A stretch of DNA of 64,000 bases, taken from contig DMXM01000039.1 of assembly GCA_003482905.1 (NCBI GenBank), positions 1 through 64,000 of the forward strand, read 5' to 3'. This DNA is from Elusimicrobiota bacterium. GTDB taxonomy: Bacteria > Elusimicrobiota > Elusimicrobia > Elusimicrobiales > UBA9959. This document shows, piece by piece, positions 51,257 through 59,971 of this stretch (position 1 is the stretch's first letter; each line of letters begins with the position of its first letter). Made by a program: the position numbers and the translations under genes. The notes beneath the pieces were generated by a model. That model searched no databases and was not told the DNA's origin. It saw only the letters and a program-made list of their open reading frames with translations.

Positions 51257-51380
51257 GAAAGTTGCAACTGCAACTTTCCGCCCGCATAGCGGGCGCCCTT
51301 CGGGAGGCATACACCTCGTCGGGCCGGGCGCGCATAGCGCTGGGCCCTCCGCCCGCTTCGCGGGGAATCCTGCAGGATTC
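51257..51380. repeat. Cluster of palindromes downstream of recA
   Basis: Three perfect palindromic hairpins follow each other: GAAAGTTGCA/TGCAACTTTC (51257-51278), CGCCCGC-ATA-GCGGGCG (51279-51295) and GAATCCTGCAGGATTC (51365-51380, three bases short of the recA stop). Between them lies GC-rich sequence with a further GCGCGCATAGCGC fold. GCATAGCG occurs twice. Confidence 0.6.
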
Positions 51381-51383
51381 AGG

Positions 51384-52484
51384 TTACTTCTTAACCGCTT
51401 TTTCCTTCTTTTCGGCGTAAGCCTTGTCGGCGGCTTTTTCGGCCGCCTTTTCGGCCGCCACTTTTTCCGAGCCCGGCGTGGGCTTCATGCCGGGCATGAG
51501 GAAACGGCTGCGCAGCTCTTTTTCTATCTCGGCGGCCTTGTCCTTATTGGTCTTAAGGTAGGTCTTCGCGTTCTCGCGGCCCTGGCCCATGCGGTCGCCG
51601 TTGTAAATGTACCAGGTGCCGGATTTCTCCAGCAGGCCCGTTTCCACGCCCATGTCCAGCAGGCAGCCCTCGGTGGAGATGCCCTCGCCGTTGACCATTT
51701 CGAACTCGGCCTGGCGGTAAGGAGGCGCCACCTTGTTCTTAACCACTTTTACGCGGATGCGCGCGCCGGTCACCACGTCGGCCGTCTTGATGGTCTCTAT
51801 CTTCCTTATATCCAGGCGGACGGAAGAGTAGAACTTAAGAGCCAGGCCGCCGGGCGTGGTTTCGGGGTTGCCGAACATAACGCCTATCTTGTGGCGCAGC
51901 TGGTTAATGAACATTACGGAGGTTTTGCTGGAAGATATTATGGAGGTGAGCTTTCTCAGCGCCTGGCTCATCAGCCTGGCCTGCAGGCCCACGTGCATAT
52001 CCCCCATTTCGCCCTCGATTTCCGCCTTGGGCACCAGCGCGGCCACCGAGTCTATAACAATTATATCCAGCGCGCCGGAACGCACCAGCTTTTCGGCTAT
52101 TTCGAGCGCCTGCTCGCCGCTGTCGGGCTGGGAAATAAGCAGGTTGTCCACGTCCACGCCCAGTTTCTGCGCGTAAACCGGGTCCAGCGCGTGCTCGGCG
52201 TCTATAAAGGCCGCCATGCCGCCGCGCTTCTGCGCCTCGGCTATCACGTGCAGCGTCAGCGTGGTCTTGCCGGAAGCCTCCGGCCCGTAGATCTCTATGA
52301 CGCGGCCGCGGGGAAGTCCGCCCACGCCCAGCGCCAGGTCCAGCGACAGCGCGCCGGTGGGAATGGTCTCGATCTTCATGCGGCCCGAGCGTTCCCCCAG
52401 TTTCATAATCGCCTCTTTGCCGTAGCTCTTCTCTATCTGCGCCAGCGCCGCGTCCAGCGCCCTGTTCTTTTCGTCATTAGCCAT
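51384..52484 (-). CDS. recA: Recombinase A
   Basis: This 366-residue protein matches RecA over its whole length: Walker A GPEASGKT (67-74), Walker B IIVIDSVAAL, loop L1 EIEGEMGDMHVG and loop L2 NQLRHKIGVMFGNPETTPGG. The C-terminus ends in an Ala/Lys/Glu-rich tail (EKVAAEKAAEKAADKAY), unlike the purely acidic tail of E. coli RecA. It carries out strand exchange and co-activates LexA self-cleavage. GGAGG precedes the ATG. Divergent from lexA, as expected of an SOS pair. Confidence 0.98.
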   Translation of the reverse strand: MANDEKNRALDAALAQIEKSYGKEAIMKLGERSGRMKIETIPTGALSLDLALGVGGLPRGRVIEIYGPEASGKTTLTLHVIAEAQKRGGMAAFIDAEHALDPVYAQKLGVDVDNLLISQPDSGEQALEIAEKLVRSGALDIIVIDSVAALVPKAEIEGEMGDMHVGLQARLMSQALRKLTSIISSSKTSVMFINQLRHKIGVMFGNPETTPGGLALKFYSSVRLDIRKIETIKTADVVTGARIRVKVVKNKVAPPYRQAEFEMVNGEGISTEGCLLDMGVETGLLEKSGTWYIYNGDRMGQGRENAKTYLKTNKDKAAEIEKELRSRFLMPGMKPTPGSEKVAAEKAAEKAADKAYAEKKEKAVKK

Positions 52485-52612
52485 ATTATGTGACCTCCGT
52501 TAAATTTTCCTACCCTGATAGTCTACATCACCAACCCGACAGCGTAGTGTCGCGTTGGTTTCCGCAAAATCCGTGCTTTAAAAAGAGCAATACCCACATC
52601 AACCGCCTAATC

Positions 52613-52641
52613 AGTATACACCATCCCGGCCCAAGTGTCAA
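52613..52641 (-). promoter_or_regulatory. recA promoter (TTGACA-N17-TATACT)
   Basis: On the minus strand TTGACA (52636-52641), 17 bases and TATACT (52613-52618) form a near-perfect sigma70 promoter about 120 bases upstream of the recA ATG. The LexA operator is not clearly identified. Confidence 0.85.
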
Positions 52642-52655
52642 GTATTAAGGAGATA

Positions 52656-52684
52656 TTGCCTTTACCGGTATTGTATGCTATGAT
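52656..52684 (+). promoter_or_regulatory. lexA promoter (TTGCCT-N17-TATGAT), predicted leaderless
   Basis: TTGCCT (52656-52661), 17 bases and TGC-TATGAT (hexamer 52679-52684) place the start exactly at the ATG (52691). The spacer contains the palindrome TACCGGTA (52663-52670), a possible part of a LexA operator. Confidence 0.7.
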
Positions 52685-52690
52685 TTAACC

Positions 52691-53347
52691 ATGCACCCTA
52701 TACAAGAGAAGCTCCTGCATCTTTCCAAAGAGCAAAACCTGGCCCAGGTCAGCCTGCGCGAAATGGCCAGGGCCATAGGCCTGCCCGACGAATCTCCGCA
52801 GAAAATAAAGCATCACCTGCAGCAGCTGGAGAAGAAAGGTTTCTTCACCATCGACCGCGACAAGGGCTTAATGGAGAAAACCTCCTTGATCCCCGGCTGG
52901 GCCAACGGCCTGCTTAAAACCGCTTCCTCTTTATTCTCTATACCTATAGTAGGCACGGCCAGCTGCGGGCCGGCCACTATCTTCGCCGAAGAAAATTTCC
53001 AGGGCTTCCTGCGCGTATCGGGGCGGCTGCTGGGCAGGGCCACCCCTAAGGGCCTTTACGGGATAAAGACCAACGGCACCTCCATGAACCGCGCCAAGAT
53101 CGCCGGCAAGATGATAGAGGACGGCGACTACGTGATCATCGACAGCAACCGCAAGGACGTAAGGAACAACGATATAGTCCTCGCCATCATCGACAACAAG
53201 GCCACCATCAAGCGCTTCATCGACGACCGCAAGAACGGCCAGGTGATCCTGAAAGCGGATTCCTCCTACGATTACGACCCCATCTACCTCCACCCCGACG
53301 ACGACTTCCTCATCAGCGGCAAAGCCGTGGCCGTCATCAAACGCTAA
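52691..53347 (+). CDS. lexA: LexA-like SOS repressor
   Basis: This 218-residue protein has an N-terminal winged helix (QVSLREMARAIG, QKIKHHLQQLEKKGFF) and a C-terminal S24 peptidase domain. The self-cleavage site is Cys92-Gly93 (GTASCGPAT) instead of the common Ala-Gly. The catalytic Ser131 is in TNGTSMNRA and Lys174 in ATIKRF. RecA filaments trigger self-cleavage and relieve repression of SOS genes. The DNA-binding domain differs enough from the E. coli type that a different operator is expected. Divergent from recA. Confidence 0.92.
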   Translation: MHPIQEKLLHLSKEQNLAQVSLREMARAIGLPDESPQKIKHHLQQLEKKGFFTIDRDKGLMEKTSLIPGWANGLLKTASSLFSIPIVGTASCGPATIFAEENFQGFLRVSGRLLGRATPKGLYGIKTNGTSMNRAKIAGKMIEDGDYVIIDSNRKDVRNNDIVLAIIDNKATIKRFIDDRKNGQVILKADSSYDYDPIYLHPDDDFLISGKAVAVIKR

Positions 53348-53474
53348 CCACCCCCCCAAAAACAAAACCCCCGGTTCACCCGGCTTTTTTTCTTTAATTA
53401 AAAAGGAACCTGCTACCTTTTACTACCTTTTAGAGTTTACGCCCCTCTGCGGGGAGGCCCCGTAGCCCCTATGG

Positions 53475-53480
53475 TATAAT
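53475..53480 (+). promoter_or_regulatory. Extended -10 of the ChaN-like gene, predicted leaderless
   Basis: TGG-TATAAT (hexamer 53475-53480) is followed by six bases and the ATG at 53487, so transcription should start on the ATG. No -35 and no ribosome binding site are seen. Confidence 0.6.
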
Positions 53481-53486
53481 TAATTT

Positions 53487-54509
53487 ATGAAAACTATTAT
53501 ATTTTTACTTCTTATAGCGGCCCCCTTGGCCGTTTACGCCAAAGCGGTGAAAAAGCCCCAGGCGAACATTGAAAAAAGGCCGGTAACGCCCGAAGCCGCG
53601 GCGCAGGCGCAGCCGGACCCGCGGTTCTGTATATTCGGCGCGCAATCAGGAAAAGTTTTTAACACGGAAGCGGCTTTCAAGGCCGTAGTCTGGAAGAACG
53701 ACGTGGTCTACGTGGGCGAGTCGCACGACCAGTTGCTGGACCACCAGGCGCAGTTAGAGGCTCTCAAGGCCATGAAGATCGCCCGCGGGTCAAAAATAGC
53801 CGTGGGCTTTGAGATGCTCAACGCTTCGCTGCAGCCCATCCTGGACGAGTATACAGCCGGAAAATTAACCCAGGAGGAATTCCTGGACAAGGTCAACTGG
53901 AAAAAGGAATGGGGCTTCGATTTTAACCTGTACAAGCCGCTCTTCGACTTTATCGTAGAGAACAAGCTGCGCGGCCTGGCGCTGAACGTGCCCAAGAAAG
54001 TTGTAGGGAAGATAGCCCGCACGGGCCTGGAAAGCCTGACCCCCGAAGAAAGGGCGTATCTCCCAGAGAAGGTGGAAATAAGCCGGCACAAGAAATACAA
54101 CGATTTCCTTAAAGCGTCTTTCGCCGGCCACGGTGACTCCCCCATGGCCAAAATGTTCACTATTGAAAACTATCTGGCCTCTATGGCGGCCTGGAACGAG
54201 GGCATGGGGGCCAGAATAGCCGATTTCATCAACGCCAACCCTGGCTATTCCGTGCTGGTCGTGGCCGGCAACGGCCACGTGATCTACAACGCGGCTATAC
54301 CGGCTTCCGTGAAGGCGCGCGTGAAGGGCGTGCGCCAGGCTTCTTTCTATACCGAAAGCGGCGCCTGCCCCGAGAAAATCAACAAAGACCACAAAGACAT
54401 GGCCAACTACGTGTGGTACATAAACCATCCGCCTAAAGCGGAACCCGTGCCCGCGGCTACGGCCGCCAGCACTACCGCAGTGACAGTCCCGGCAACCGCT
54501 GTTCGCTAA
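53487..54509 (+). CDS. ChaN-family (haem-binding uptake Tiki-like) protein
   Basis: This 340-residue protein has a signal peptide (MKTIIFLLLIAAPLAVYA) without a lipobox Cys. The core carries VVYVGESHDQLLDHQAQLEAL and GFEMLNASLQPILDEY (residues about 72-130) and closes with VVAGNGHVIYN, the pattern of the ChaN/TIKI/EreA superfamily. ChaN from Campylobacter binds haem; a related fold includes metalloproteases. The Ala/Thr-rich C-terminal tail looks like a flexible linker. It is convergent with the esterase gene 4 bases away. Haem binding here is unproven. Confidence 0.82.
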   Translation: MKTIIFLLLIAAPLAVYAKAVKKPQANIEKRPVTPEAAAQAQPDPRFCIFGAQSGKVFNTEAAFKAVVWKNDVVYVGESHDQLLDHQAQLEALKAMKIARGSKIAVGFEMLNASLQPILDEYTAGKLTQEEFLDKVNWKKEWGFDFNLYKPLFDFIVENKLRGLALNVPKKVVGKIARTGLESLTPEERAYLPEKVEISRHKKYNDFLKASFAGHGDSPMAKMFTIENYLASMAAWNEGMGARIADFINANPGYSVLVVAGNGHVIYNAAIPASVKARVKGVRQASFYTESGACPEKINKDHKDMANYVWYINHPPKAEPVPAATAASTTAVTVPATAVR

Positions 54510-54513
54510 GGCA

Positions 54514-56457
54514 TCAGAACTGATACCTTTGGCCTTCCGTGGTCCACGGCCAGTCATCCGTTCTGAAAGGGGAGGCGGGCAGGCCGTCGCGGCTGAACAG
54601 GTCTCCTTCCTCGGGGTTGTCCACCCAGCCGTAACGCACGGCGACGGGATCGGGCATGCCTGGCCTGGACACTATAACTTTGTCGCCTTCAATACGCGCC
54701 TGGGCGGGCAGGAACTGGCGGCGTTCATCGGCCACGGCAAAGCCGCGCATTGCGGCGCCGCCGCGCGCGGCCAGGCCGCCGCCGGCTTCAGTGAAACTGA
54801 GCTCTACCCGCCCGTCTTTCACACGCATAGAACGGTACACCGGTCCGCTGGCGGTTATCTTTTTGCCGTACTGGTCCTTAAGCGCGTGCAGCGCCAGACG
54901 CCGTCCGACCTCCTGCTTGTTGCGGGGATGGATGTCGTTGGCGTCCCCGATATCGGTGGCCACTGCCATGCCGGTGTCAGGCAGCCGCAGGGCCTGGCGC
55001 TGCGCGTCGCGCAGCTCGGCCCAGGCGCTTTTATTGAGATCGTTCATATCCAACGGCTGATAGGAGGCCAGCTGCACAAAGTAAAACGGCAGCCTGGGCT
55101 GGGCCCACCGCCGGCGCCAGTCGGAGATCAGCCGCTGAAAAGCCTGGACGTATTGCGCGGCGCGCGGGGCATTGGCCTCCCCCTGATACCAAATTACGCC
55201 GCGGGCAGGGAAGTCAGTGATCGGGTGCAGCATGGCATTGAACAGGAGCGTTGGAAAATCATTAAAATCCGGCTGCTTCCCGTCCAGAGAACTTTCCACG
55301 CGCGCCTTCCAATCCCCGGCAAGAGGGAGCCCTGCCGAACCTGATTTCAGCGTAAGATTTTCCGCTTTACCGTAAAAGCCTCCGCACAGCCGGGTATCCG
55401 TCACCCTGACAGCCACAACGTTTTTGCCCGGTTTAAGCAGGCCTTTCGGCACGCCGTAGCTCCGGGGGGTATCCCAGGCGCGGGTCTCGCCAATAAGCCG
55501 GCCGTTAAGATAGGTTTCGTCGTAATCGTCTATAGTGCCAAGCTCCAGTACAGCCTCCGAGCCCGCCTGTTCCGCGGTCAATTCTACAGCGCGGCGGTAC
55601 CAGACCACGCCATCAAGCCCCTCCAGCCCCTGCTCTTCCCAGCATTTAGGCGCGTACAGCGTGGGCCACATGCCGTCGTCAAAACCGGCTTCTTTCCAGG
55701 TTGAGGTGGAATCTTTTGCCTCCGGAAGCCCGGGCTGCCATTTCGCCAGAAGTCCGGCCATGCGGGCATGATATAGCGTGGAAAATTGTGCGGCGTTCTC
55801 CGGCAGGTCCTTCATGCCGAATTCGGGCCAAGCGCTGAGGGCTTGCGAACTTATCCAGGTTTCTATATTGGAGCCGCCCCAGGAGACGTTGATGATGCCC
55901 ACCGGAACGCCCAGTTCCTGATGCAGTTCGCGCGCGAAATAATAGCCCGCCGCGGAAAAGGCGCCGGTGTTTTCTGGACTGGCGACCTGCCAGGCCGCCT
56001 CGCCTACGTCGTCGGCCGGTTTAAAAGCGACCGTGTCTGGCACCTTGAATTGGCGGATAAGCGGAAAACTGGACTTCGCTATTTCCGCTGCGGCGGCGTT
56101 GCACTCTTCCACGGGCATCTCCATATTGGACTGCCCGCTTGCCACCCACACCTCGCCCACCACAACATCCCGCAGCGTAATGGTGTTGTCGCCCCGGACT
56201 TTCAGCGTGTAAGGGCCGCCGGCCGGCTCGGGACCCAGCACGGCGCGCCAGCGGCCTTTGCCGTCGGCGGCGGCGGCGGCCGACTTGCCCTTAAAAAGGA
56301 CAGTGATCTTCTCGCCCGGCCTGGCCCAGCCCCAGATATGTATCGGCATTTCGCGCTGGAGCACAAGGTGGTCCGTGAACAAGCTGGCCAACCGCGCCTC
56401 GGCATGCGCGAAGCCGCAGAAAAAAAACGGCAATATAGCGGCGAGAATATGTCTCAT
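54514..56457 (-). CDS. Secreted sialate O-acetylesterase family protein
   Basis: This 647-residue SGNH-type esterase has a signal peptide (about residues 1-19). The nucleophile motif is VASGQSNMEMPV; further blocks are GVIWYQGEANA (oxyanion Gly/Asn region) and the catalytic Asp-x-x-His in DANDIHPRNKQEVG. Between them lies an inserted beta-sandwich (about 245-385) similar to a galactose-binding domain (ILELGTIDDYDETYLNG-like). The family removes O-acetyl groups from sialic acids or from acetylated plant glycans. GGAG stands 8 bases before the ATG. Likely periplasmic or extracellular and part of glycan use. Confidence 0.92.
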   Translation of the reverse strand: MRHILAAILPFFFCGFAHAEARLASLFTDHLVLQREMPIHIWGWARPGEKITVLFKGKSAAAAADGKGRWRAVLGPEPAGGPYTLKVRGDNTITLRDVVVGEVWVASGQSNMEMPVEECNAAAAEIAKSSFPLIRQFKVPDTVAFKPADDVGEAAWQVASPENTGAFSAAGYYFARELHQELGVPVGIINVSWGGSNIETWISSQALSAWPEFGMKDLPENAAQFSTLYHARMAGLLAKWQPGLPEAKDSTSTWKEAGFDDGMWPTLYAPKCWEEQGLEGLDGVVWYRRAVELTAEQAGSEAVLELGTIDDYDETYLNGRLIGETRAWDTPRSYGVPKGLLKPGKNVVAVRVTDTRLCGGFYGKAENLTLKSGSAGLPLAGDWKARVESSLDGKQPDFNDFPTLLFNAMLHPITDFPARGVIWYQGEANAPRAAQYVQAFQRLISDWRRRWAQPRLPFYFVQLASYQPLDMNDLNKSAWAELRDAQRQALRLPDTGMAVATDIGDANDIHPRNKQEVGRRLALHALKDQYGKKITASGPVYRSMRVKDGRVELSFTEAGGGLAARGGAAMRGFAVADERRQFLPAQARIEGDKVIVSRPGMPDPVAVRYGWVDNPEEGDLFSRDGLPASPFRTDDWPWTTEGQRYQF

Positions 56458-56570
56458 AAAACAATCTCCTCAACTAATTCCTGTCTAATACCCGGCTGTC
56501 GCCAGGTTCTGAACCGCGCAAAATATCTGCGCCGGCGGCGGGCGGCTTTAAAAAAAATCAGCGACGCTTG

Positions 56571-57095
56571 TCAGCAGGAAACCAGCTGCACGTCGAAGGC
56601 GGCTTCGTTGAGGACCAGGTTCAGGGACTGGCCGGAGGCCTCGCCGTAAACGTAGCTGGATTCCTTGATGGCGGCCGTCCAGCGGGCGAACTCCGCCCTG
56701 GGCCAGGCCCACACCTCGACGAACTCGCCGTTCCTTATTTCTTTTTTTATAACCTCGCGCAGGCGCTTCCCCCCCTCCACGTTTTCCTTCAGTATGACAA
56801 ACCTGCCCTCTTTTATGCGGCGCGCCACCTTGGTCATTTTGTTCTCGGCCACGTTGCCGCACTCTATCCAGGCTGAAATTCCGCCCACGCCGTCCGGCAC
56901 CAGCAGGTCCGGCACAAAGCCGATATCCTCAAGCATAGGGTCGGAGGGGCTTACGTCCAGGGCCGGTTCTCCGTCGAAAAAAAGGATGGCGGCGGCCAGG
57001 CGCAGGGCCACGTGTTCAAGGGTTTCCTCTTCCTTGGCCACCACCAGCACGCGCCTGGTCTTGCCGTTCACGTTAAGTTCGCAGCGCACGGTCAT
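56571..57095 (-). CDS. YaeQ-like PD-(D/E)XK-fold protein
   Basis: This 174-residue protein looks like a YaeQ relative. It has VNGKTRRVLVVAKEEETLEHVALRLAA at the start, then FVPDLLVP, AWIECGNVAENKMTKVARR and FVILKE, matching the nuclease-fold spacing Asp...Glu-x-Gly...Lys. YaeQ proteins have a nuclease-like fold but no established activity. The ATG at 57095 overlaps the previous stop (ATGA), so it is translated with the lipoprotein gene. Assignment is by motif pattern only. Confidence 0.65.
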   Translation of the reverse strand: MTVRCELNVNGKTRRVLVVAKEEETLEHVALRLAAAILFFDGEPALDVSPSDPMLEDIGFVPDLLVPDGVGGISAWIECGNVAENKMTKVARRIKEGRFVILKENVEGGKRLREVIKKEIRNGEFVEVWAWPRAEFARWTAAIKESSYVYGEASGQSLNLVLNEAAFDVQLVSC

Positions 57096-58069
57096 TTAAT
57101 TTTCTCCATATACCCCAGCGCTTCCGCGGCCCTGGCGCCCGCGGCGCCGCGCATAGGCTCAACCCTGAACGTCTCCGCTGGGGTTCGCAGAACTATCGCG
57201 TAAGGCTGCCCTGGTTTTTTCGCCAGGACTCCGAATGTGGCCAGTTCGGCCAGGTCCTCAGCCCAGGTACGCGCGCCGTAAAGGGAGACAAAACCGCTGC
57301 CGGCCAGGCCCTTATAGAGCGCCGGGGCCTCGCTGATATCAAGTTTGGGCCCGCCGCCAAGGCCGTAAAAGGTCGTTCTGTCGCGGCCGGGGAAATCGGA
57401 GCCGGCATGAGGTTGGGAATAACCGGCCCACGTCTTCATGAAAAGATCCCCGGCAATATGTTTTTTCGGCCGGTAATATTCCGGCATGGTATTATCCGTG
57501 TAAGGGGTGATACCCAGGGCGTAGTCCAGGCCATGCGTGGCCTCGTGCGCCAGGGCGTAGAAGACCCCTTTATAGCCGCCCCCCGCCTCGATCCTGACGT
57601 CCCAGCCATTGCGCCCGCTAAAACAACTGCGCTCTCTTTCGGTAAGGGTTTGAGAGAGGCTTTTTTTGAAAGAGCCTGGGTTCAGGATAATATAAAAATA
57701 GACTTTTTGGCCGGGCCCTATCACCCAGTCCGTAACTCCGGCACCCGTGAAGCCGGAGATAAAATAGATGCCGGCGCAACGGGCCCTGAAAACGCGTTCA
57801 TACACCGCGGGCAGCAGGCGCAAGTAGTCTAAAAGCAGTTTCTTTTCATCCATGGAAGGGCTATATGAGGCATAATCCGGGCGCTTGTCCTCGGCGCGGA
57901 AGTATTCCAGTACTTCCAGCGGCACGGCCGATATCCTGTCTTCCAGCGCGGAGGCCGGGGTAAAGGCGAACGTCTCCAGCCGGTTTGTCGCCCGCAGTTC
58001 CGGCGCCTTGGAACCGCACCCCTGCGCCACGCCGGACATCACGGCCAGCAGTAAACATCTTTTTAGCAT
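57092..58069 (-). CDS. Lipoprotein with HExxH zinc-metallopeptidase motif
   Basis: This 325-residue protein has a lipoprotein signal (MLKRCLLLAVMSGVAQGC, Cys18 as the lipidation site). The zinc motif HEATH occurs in YALAHEATHGLDYALG (about residues 172-185), and a distal Glu ligand is possibly in TWAEDLAELATF (near 275). No named peptidase family is recognised. It probably acts in the periplasm or at the outer membrane on protein or peptide. Transcribed between the U32 gene and the YaeQ-like gene. Confidence 0.75.
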   Translation of the reverse strand: MLKRCLLLAVMSGVAQGCGSKAPELRATNRLETFAFTPASALEDRISAVPLEVLEYFRAEDKRPDYASYSPSMDEKKLLLDYLRLLPAVYERVFRARCAGIYFISGFTGAGVTDWVIGPGQKVYFYIILNPGSFKKSLSQTLTERERSCFSGRNGWDVRIEAGGGYKGVFYALAHEATHGLDYALGITPYTDNTMPEYYRPKKHIAGDLFMKTWAGYSQPHAGSDFPGRDRTTFYGLGGGPKLDISEAPALYKGLAGSGFVSLYGARTWAEDLAELATFGVLAKKPGQPYAIVLRTPAETFRVEPMRGAAGARAAEALGYMEKIK

Positions 58070-58076
58070 AAACCCG

Positions 58077-59882
58077 TTAATTTTCCAGATAGAGCTTCAT
58101 GCGGCAGGCCGCGCAGTCGAATTCAAGGCGGTAACGGCGGCCTTCCCCGTCTTCCAGGTGCAGCGGCTCAACCTCTTTGCCTTTCTTGCACAGGCCAAGA
58201 CGGCGGCGTATGCAGAAGCGGGTGGTCATCAGCGGCTTGCCGGCCAGGTCCGCCCCGCCTTCCGCCGCCACGCCTATTTCCGTGACGCCGTGGCGTTTAT
58301 AGAAACGCGCGGCTTTGGAGTTGAGCACATTGGCAGTATGGTCCAGCACGGTCTGCGGATAGGGGGTATCGTTCGGGACCAGCTTGATCTCCTCCCGCGC
58401 CGGAACCGGCACGGCTTTGTCCAGGGAGAGCAGCACCTCGCGCCGCAGTTCGTTAAGAACGGAAACCGGGATGAAATACGGCTTTGAGAGATTAATCTCC
58501 AGCGCTTCCAGGTAGAACTCCGTCTCGCCAAGTTTGGAAAGCTGCTTTTTAATGGTCTCCTGCGCGGCTTCTGGCTTCTCCGCGGCCGCCTTAACGCCGC
58601 GGAATCTGGCCTCGGCCGAGGCGCCGCGCTCGTCCGTGGCTTTCAGCAGAAAACCGCCCTCGTAGTCTGAGAACGCCAGCTTCAGGGCGAACCTGCGCTG
58701 GGCGCCGTCCTTCTCCAGGGCGCGCAGGAATTCCTTGTCCAGGTTGCGGTAAATGCTGGTGCCGTTATCCATGCCTTTGAGGTTGTCGGCGCGGACGCGT
58801 CCGTCCTTCACGCCGTTCACGAGGGACCCGGCCAGCGCGCCGTCCTTGTCGAAATAGGTAATGCCGTCGCCGGGGTGGAACCTGTCGGCCCCCTGGATCC
58901 TGAAAGAACCGGGCTTAAGGTCGGAGGCGCGCCCCATCGGCTCGCCCACGAACTTGGGCGTGTCCGGCGAGGCGATGTCCACCGGGTTGCCGTCCAGGAA
59001 ATAGTCGCTGTAGCCGCGGTTGAAGGTCTTGGCCGGGTCGGGGTTGAAGGCGGCCAGGCTTTTGCCCAGCGACGGGCGGTCGAAGCCCCTTTTGGCCATC
59101 ACCTTGTCCAACTCCCTGCGGTAATAAGAGACGATGTTTCGCACATAGTCCCTGTCTTTAAGGCGGCCCTCGATCTTGAAGGAGGTTATGCCGGCGTCCA
59201 CCAGATGGCCCAGGCGCTTACCCAGATTCAGGTCTTTGAGCGAAAGCAGATGCTTATTGCCGGCTATCACTTCGCCGGCGGCGTCCTTAAGCGTATAAAG
59301 CTTGCGGCAGGGCTGGGCGCATTCCCCGCGGTTGCCGCTGCGCCCGCCCATGGCGTAGCTCAGGTAGCACTGGCCGCTGTAGGAGACGCACAGCGCCCCG
59401 TGCACGAAGAATTCAAGTTCCACGGAGGTTTTGGCCCTTATCGCCTTTATCTCCTCGAGCGTGAGCTCCCGGGCGAGTATCACGCGCTTAAAGCCGGCCT
59501 TCTCCAGAAACAGGACTTTCTCTGGCGTAACATTGTGGGTCTGCGTGCTGGCTATAAGCGGGATTGGCGGCAGGCCGGTCTCCAGCAGGCCCATGTCCTG
59601 TATGATCACGCCGTCTACCCCGGCGTCCCAGAGCTGGCAGATCAGCTTCTGCGCGCGCGGCATTTCCTCGTCGGTCAATATGGTGTTGACCGCGGCGTAG
59701 ACCTTGGCGCGGTACCTGTGGGCGCGGAGGGCCAGCTTTTCTATGTCGGCCACGGTATTGGCGGCGGCCACGCGCGCGCCGAAGTGCTCCGCGCCTATAT
59801 AGACCGCGTCCGCGCCACAGCTGAGCGCGTCCAGGCCGGTGACCAGATCCTTAGCCGGCGCCAAAAGTTCAAGTGTTTTCAT
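58077..59882 (-). CDS. U32-family peptidase, RlhA/YdcP-like
   Basis: This 601-residue protein has the U32 signature LEFFVHGALCVSYSGQCYLS and GGRSGNRGECAQPCR (residues about 155-195), including the Cys cluster thought to hold an iron-sulphur centre. It begins LLAPAKDLVTGLDALSCGADAVYIG. The extended C-terminal part (about 300-600) is like that of E. coli RlhA, which hydroxylates C2501 of 23S rRNA. Many proteins named U32 peptidase are now known to be hydroxylation or tRNA-modifying enzymes, so that role is more likely than proteolysis. Cys-rich C-terminus FDCAACRMKL is notable. Confidence 0.9.
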   Translation of the reverse strand: MKTLELLAPAKDLVTGLDALSCGADAVYIGAEHFGARVAAANTVADIEKLALRAHRYRAKVYAAVNTILTDEEMPRAQKLICQLWDAGVDGVIIQDMGLLETGLPPIPLIASTQTHNVTPEKVLFLEKAGFKRVILARELTLEEIKAIRAKTSVELEFFVHGALCVSYSGQCYLSYAMGGRSGNRGECAQPCRKLYTLKDAAGEVIAGNKHLLSLKDLNLGKRLGHLVDAGITSFKIEGRLKDRDYVRNIVSYYRRELDKVMAKRGFDRPSLGKSLAAFNPDPAKTFNRGYSDYFLDGNPVDIASPDTPKFVGEPMGRASDLKPGSFRIQGADRFHPGDGITYFDKDGALAGSLVNGVKDGRVRADNLKGMDNGTSIYRNLDKEFLRALEKDGAQRRFALKLAFSDYEGGFLLKATDERGASAEARFRGVKAAAEKPEAAQETIKKQLSKLGETEFYLEALEINLSKPYFIPVSVLNELRREVLLSLDKAVPVPAREEIKLVPNDTPYPQTVLDHTANVLNSKAARFYKRHGVTEIGVAAEGGADLAGKPLMTTRFCIRRRLGLCKKGKEVEPLHLEDGEGRRYRLEFDCAACRMKLYLEN

Positions 59883-59971
59883 AAATATATTTCCCCCTCA
59901 CGGTACAAAGCGCGGGAACTCCCCGCGTCCTTATGGCTGAAGCCTGTAAAACCAGCGGGCGCCGCCTTATT

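Noticed and set aside
50261..51380. dif site next to xerC, or an integron attC in the dispersed repeat
   Set aside because: No 28-base site with the conserved dif arms is visible, and the GCTAAC blocks do not fit attC core sites.
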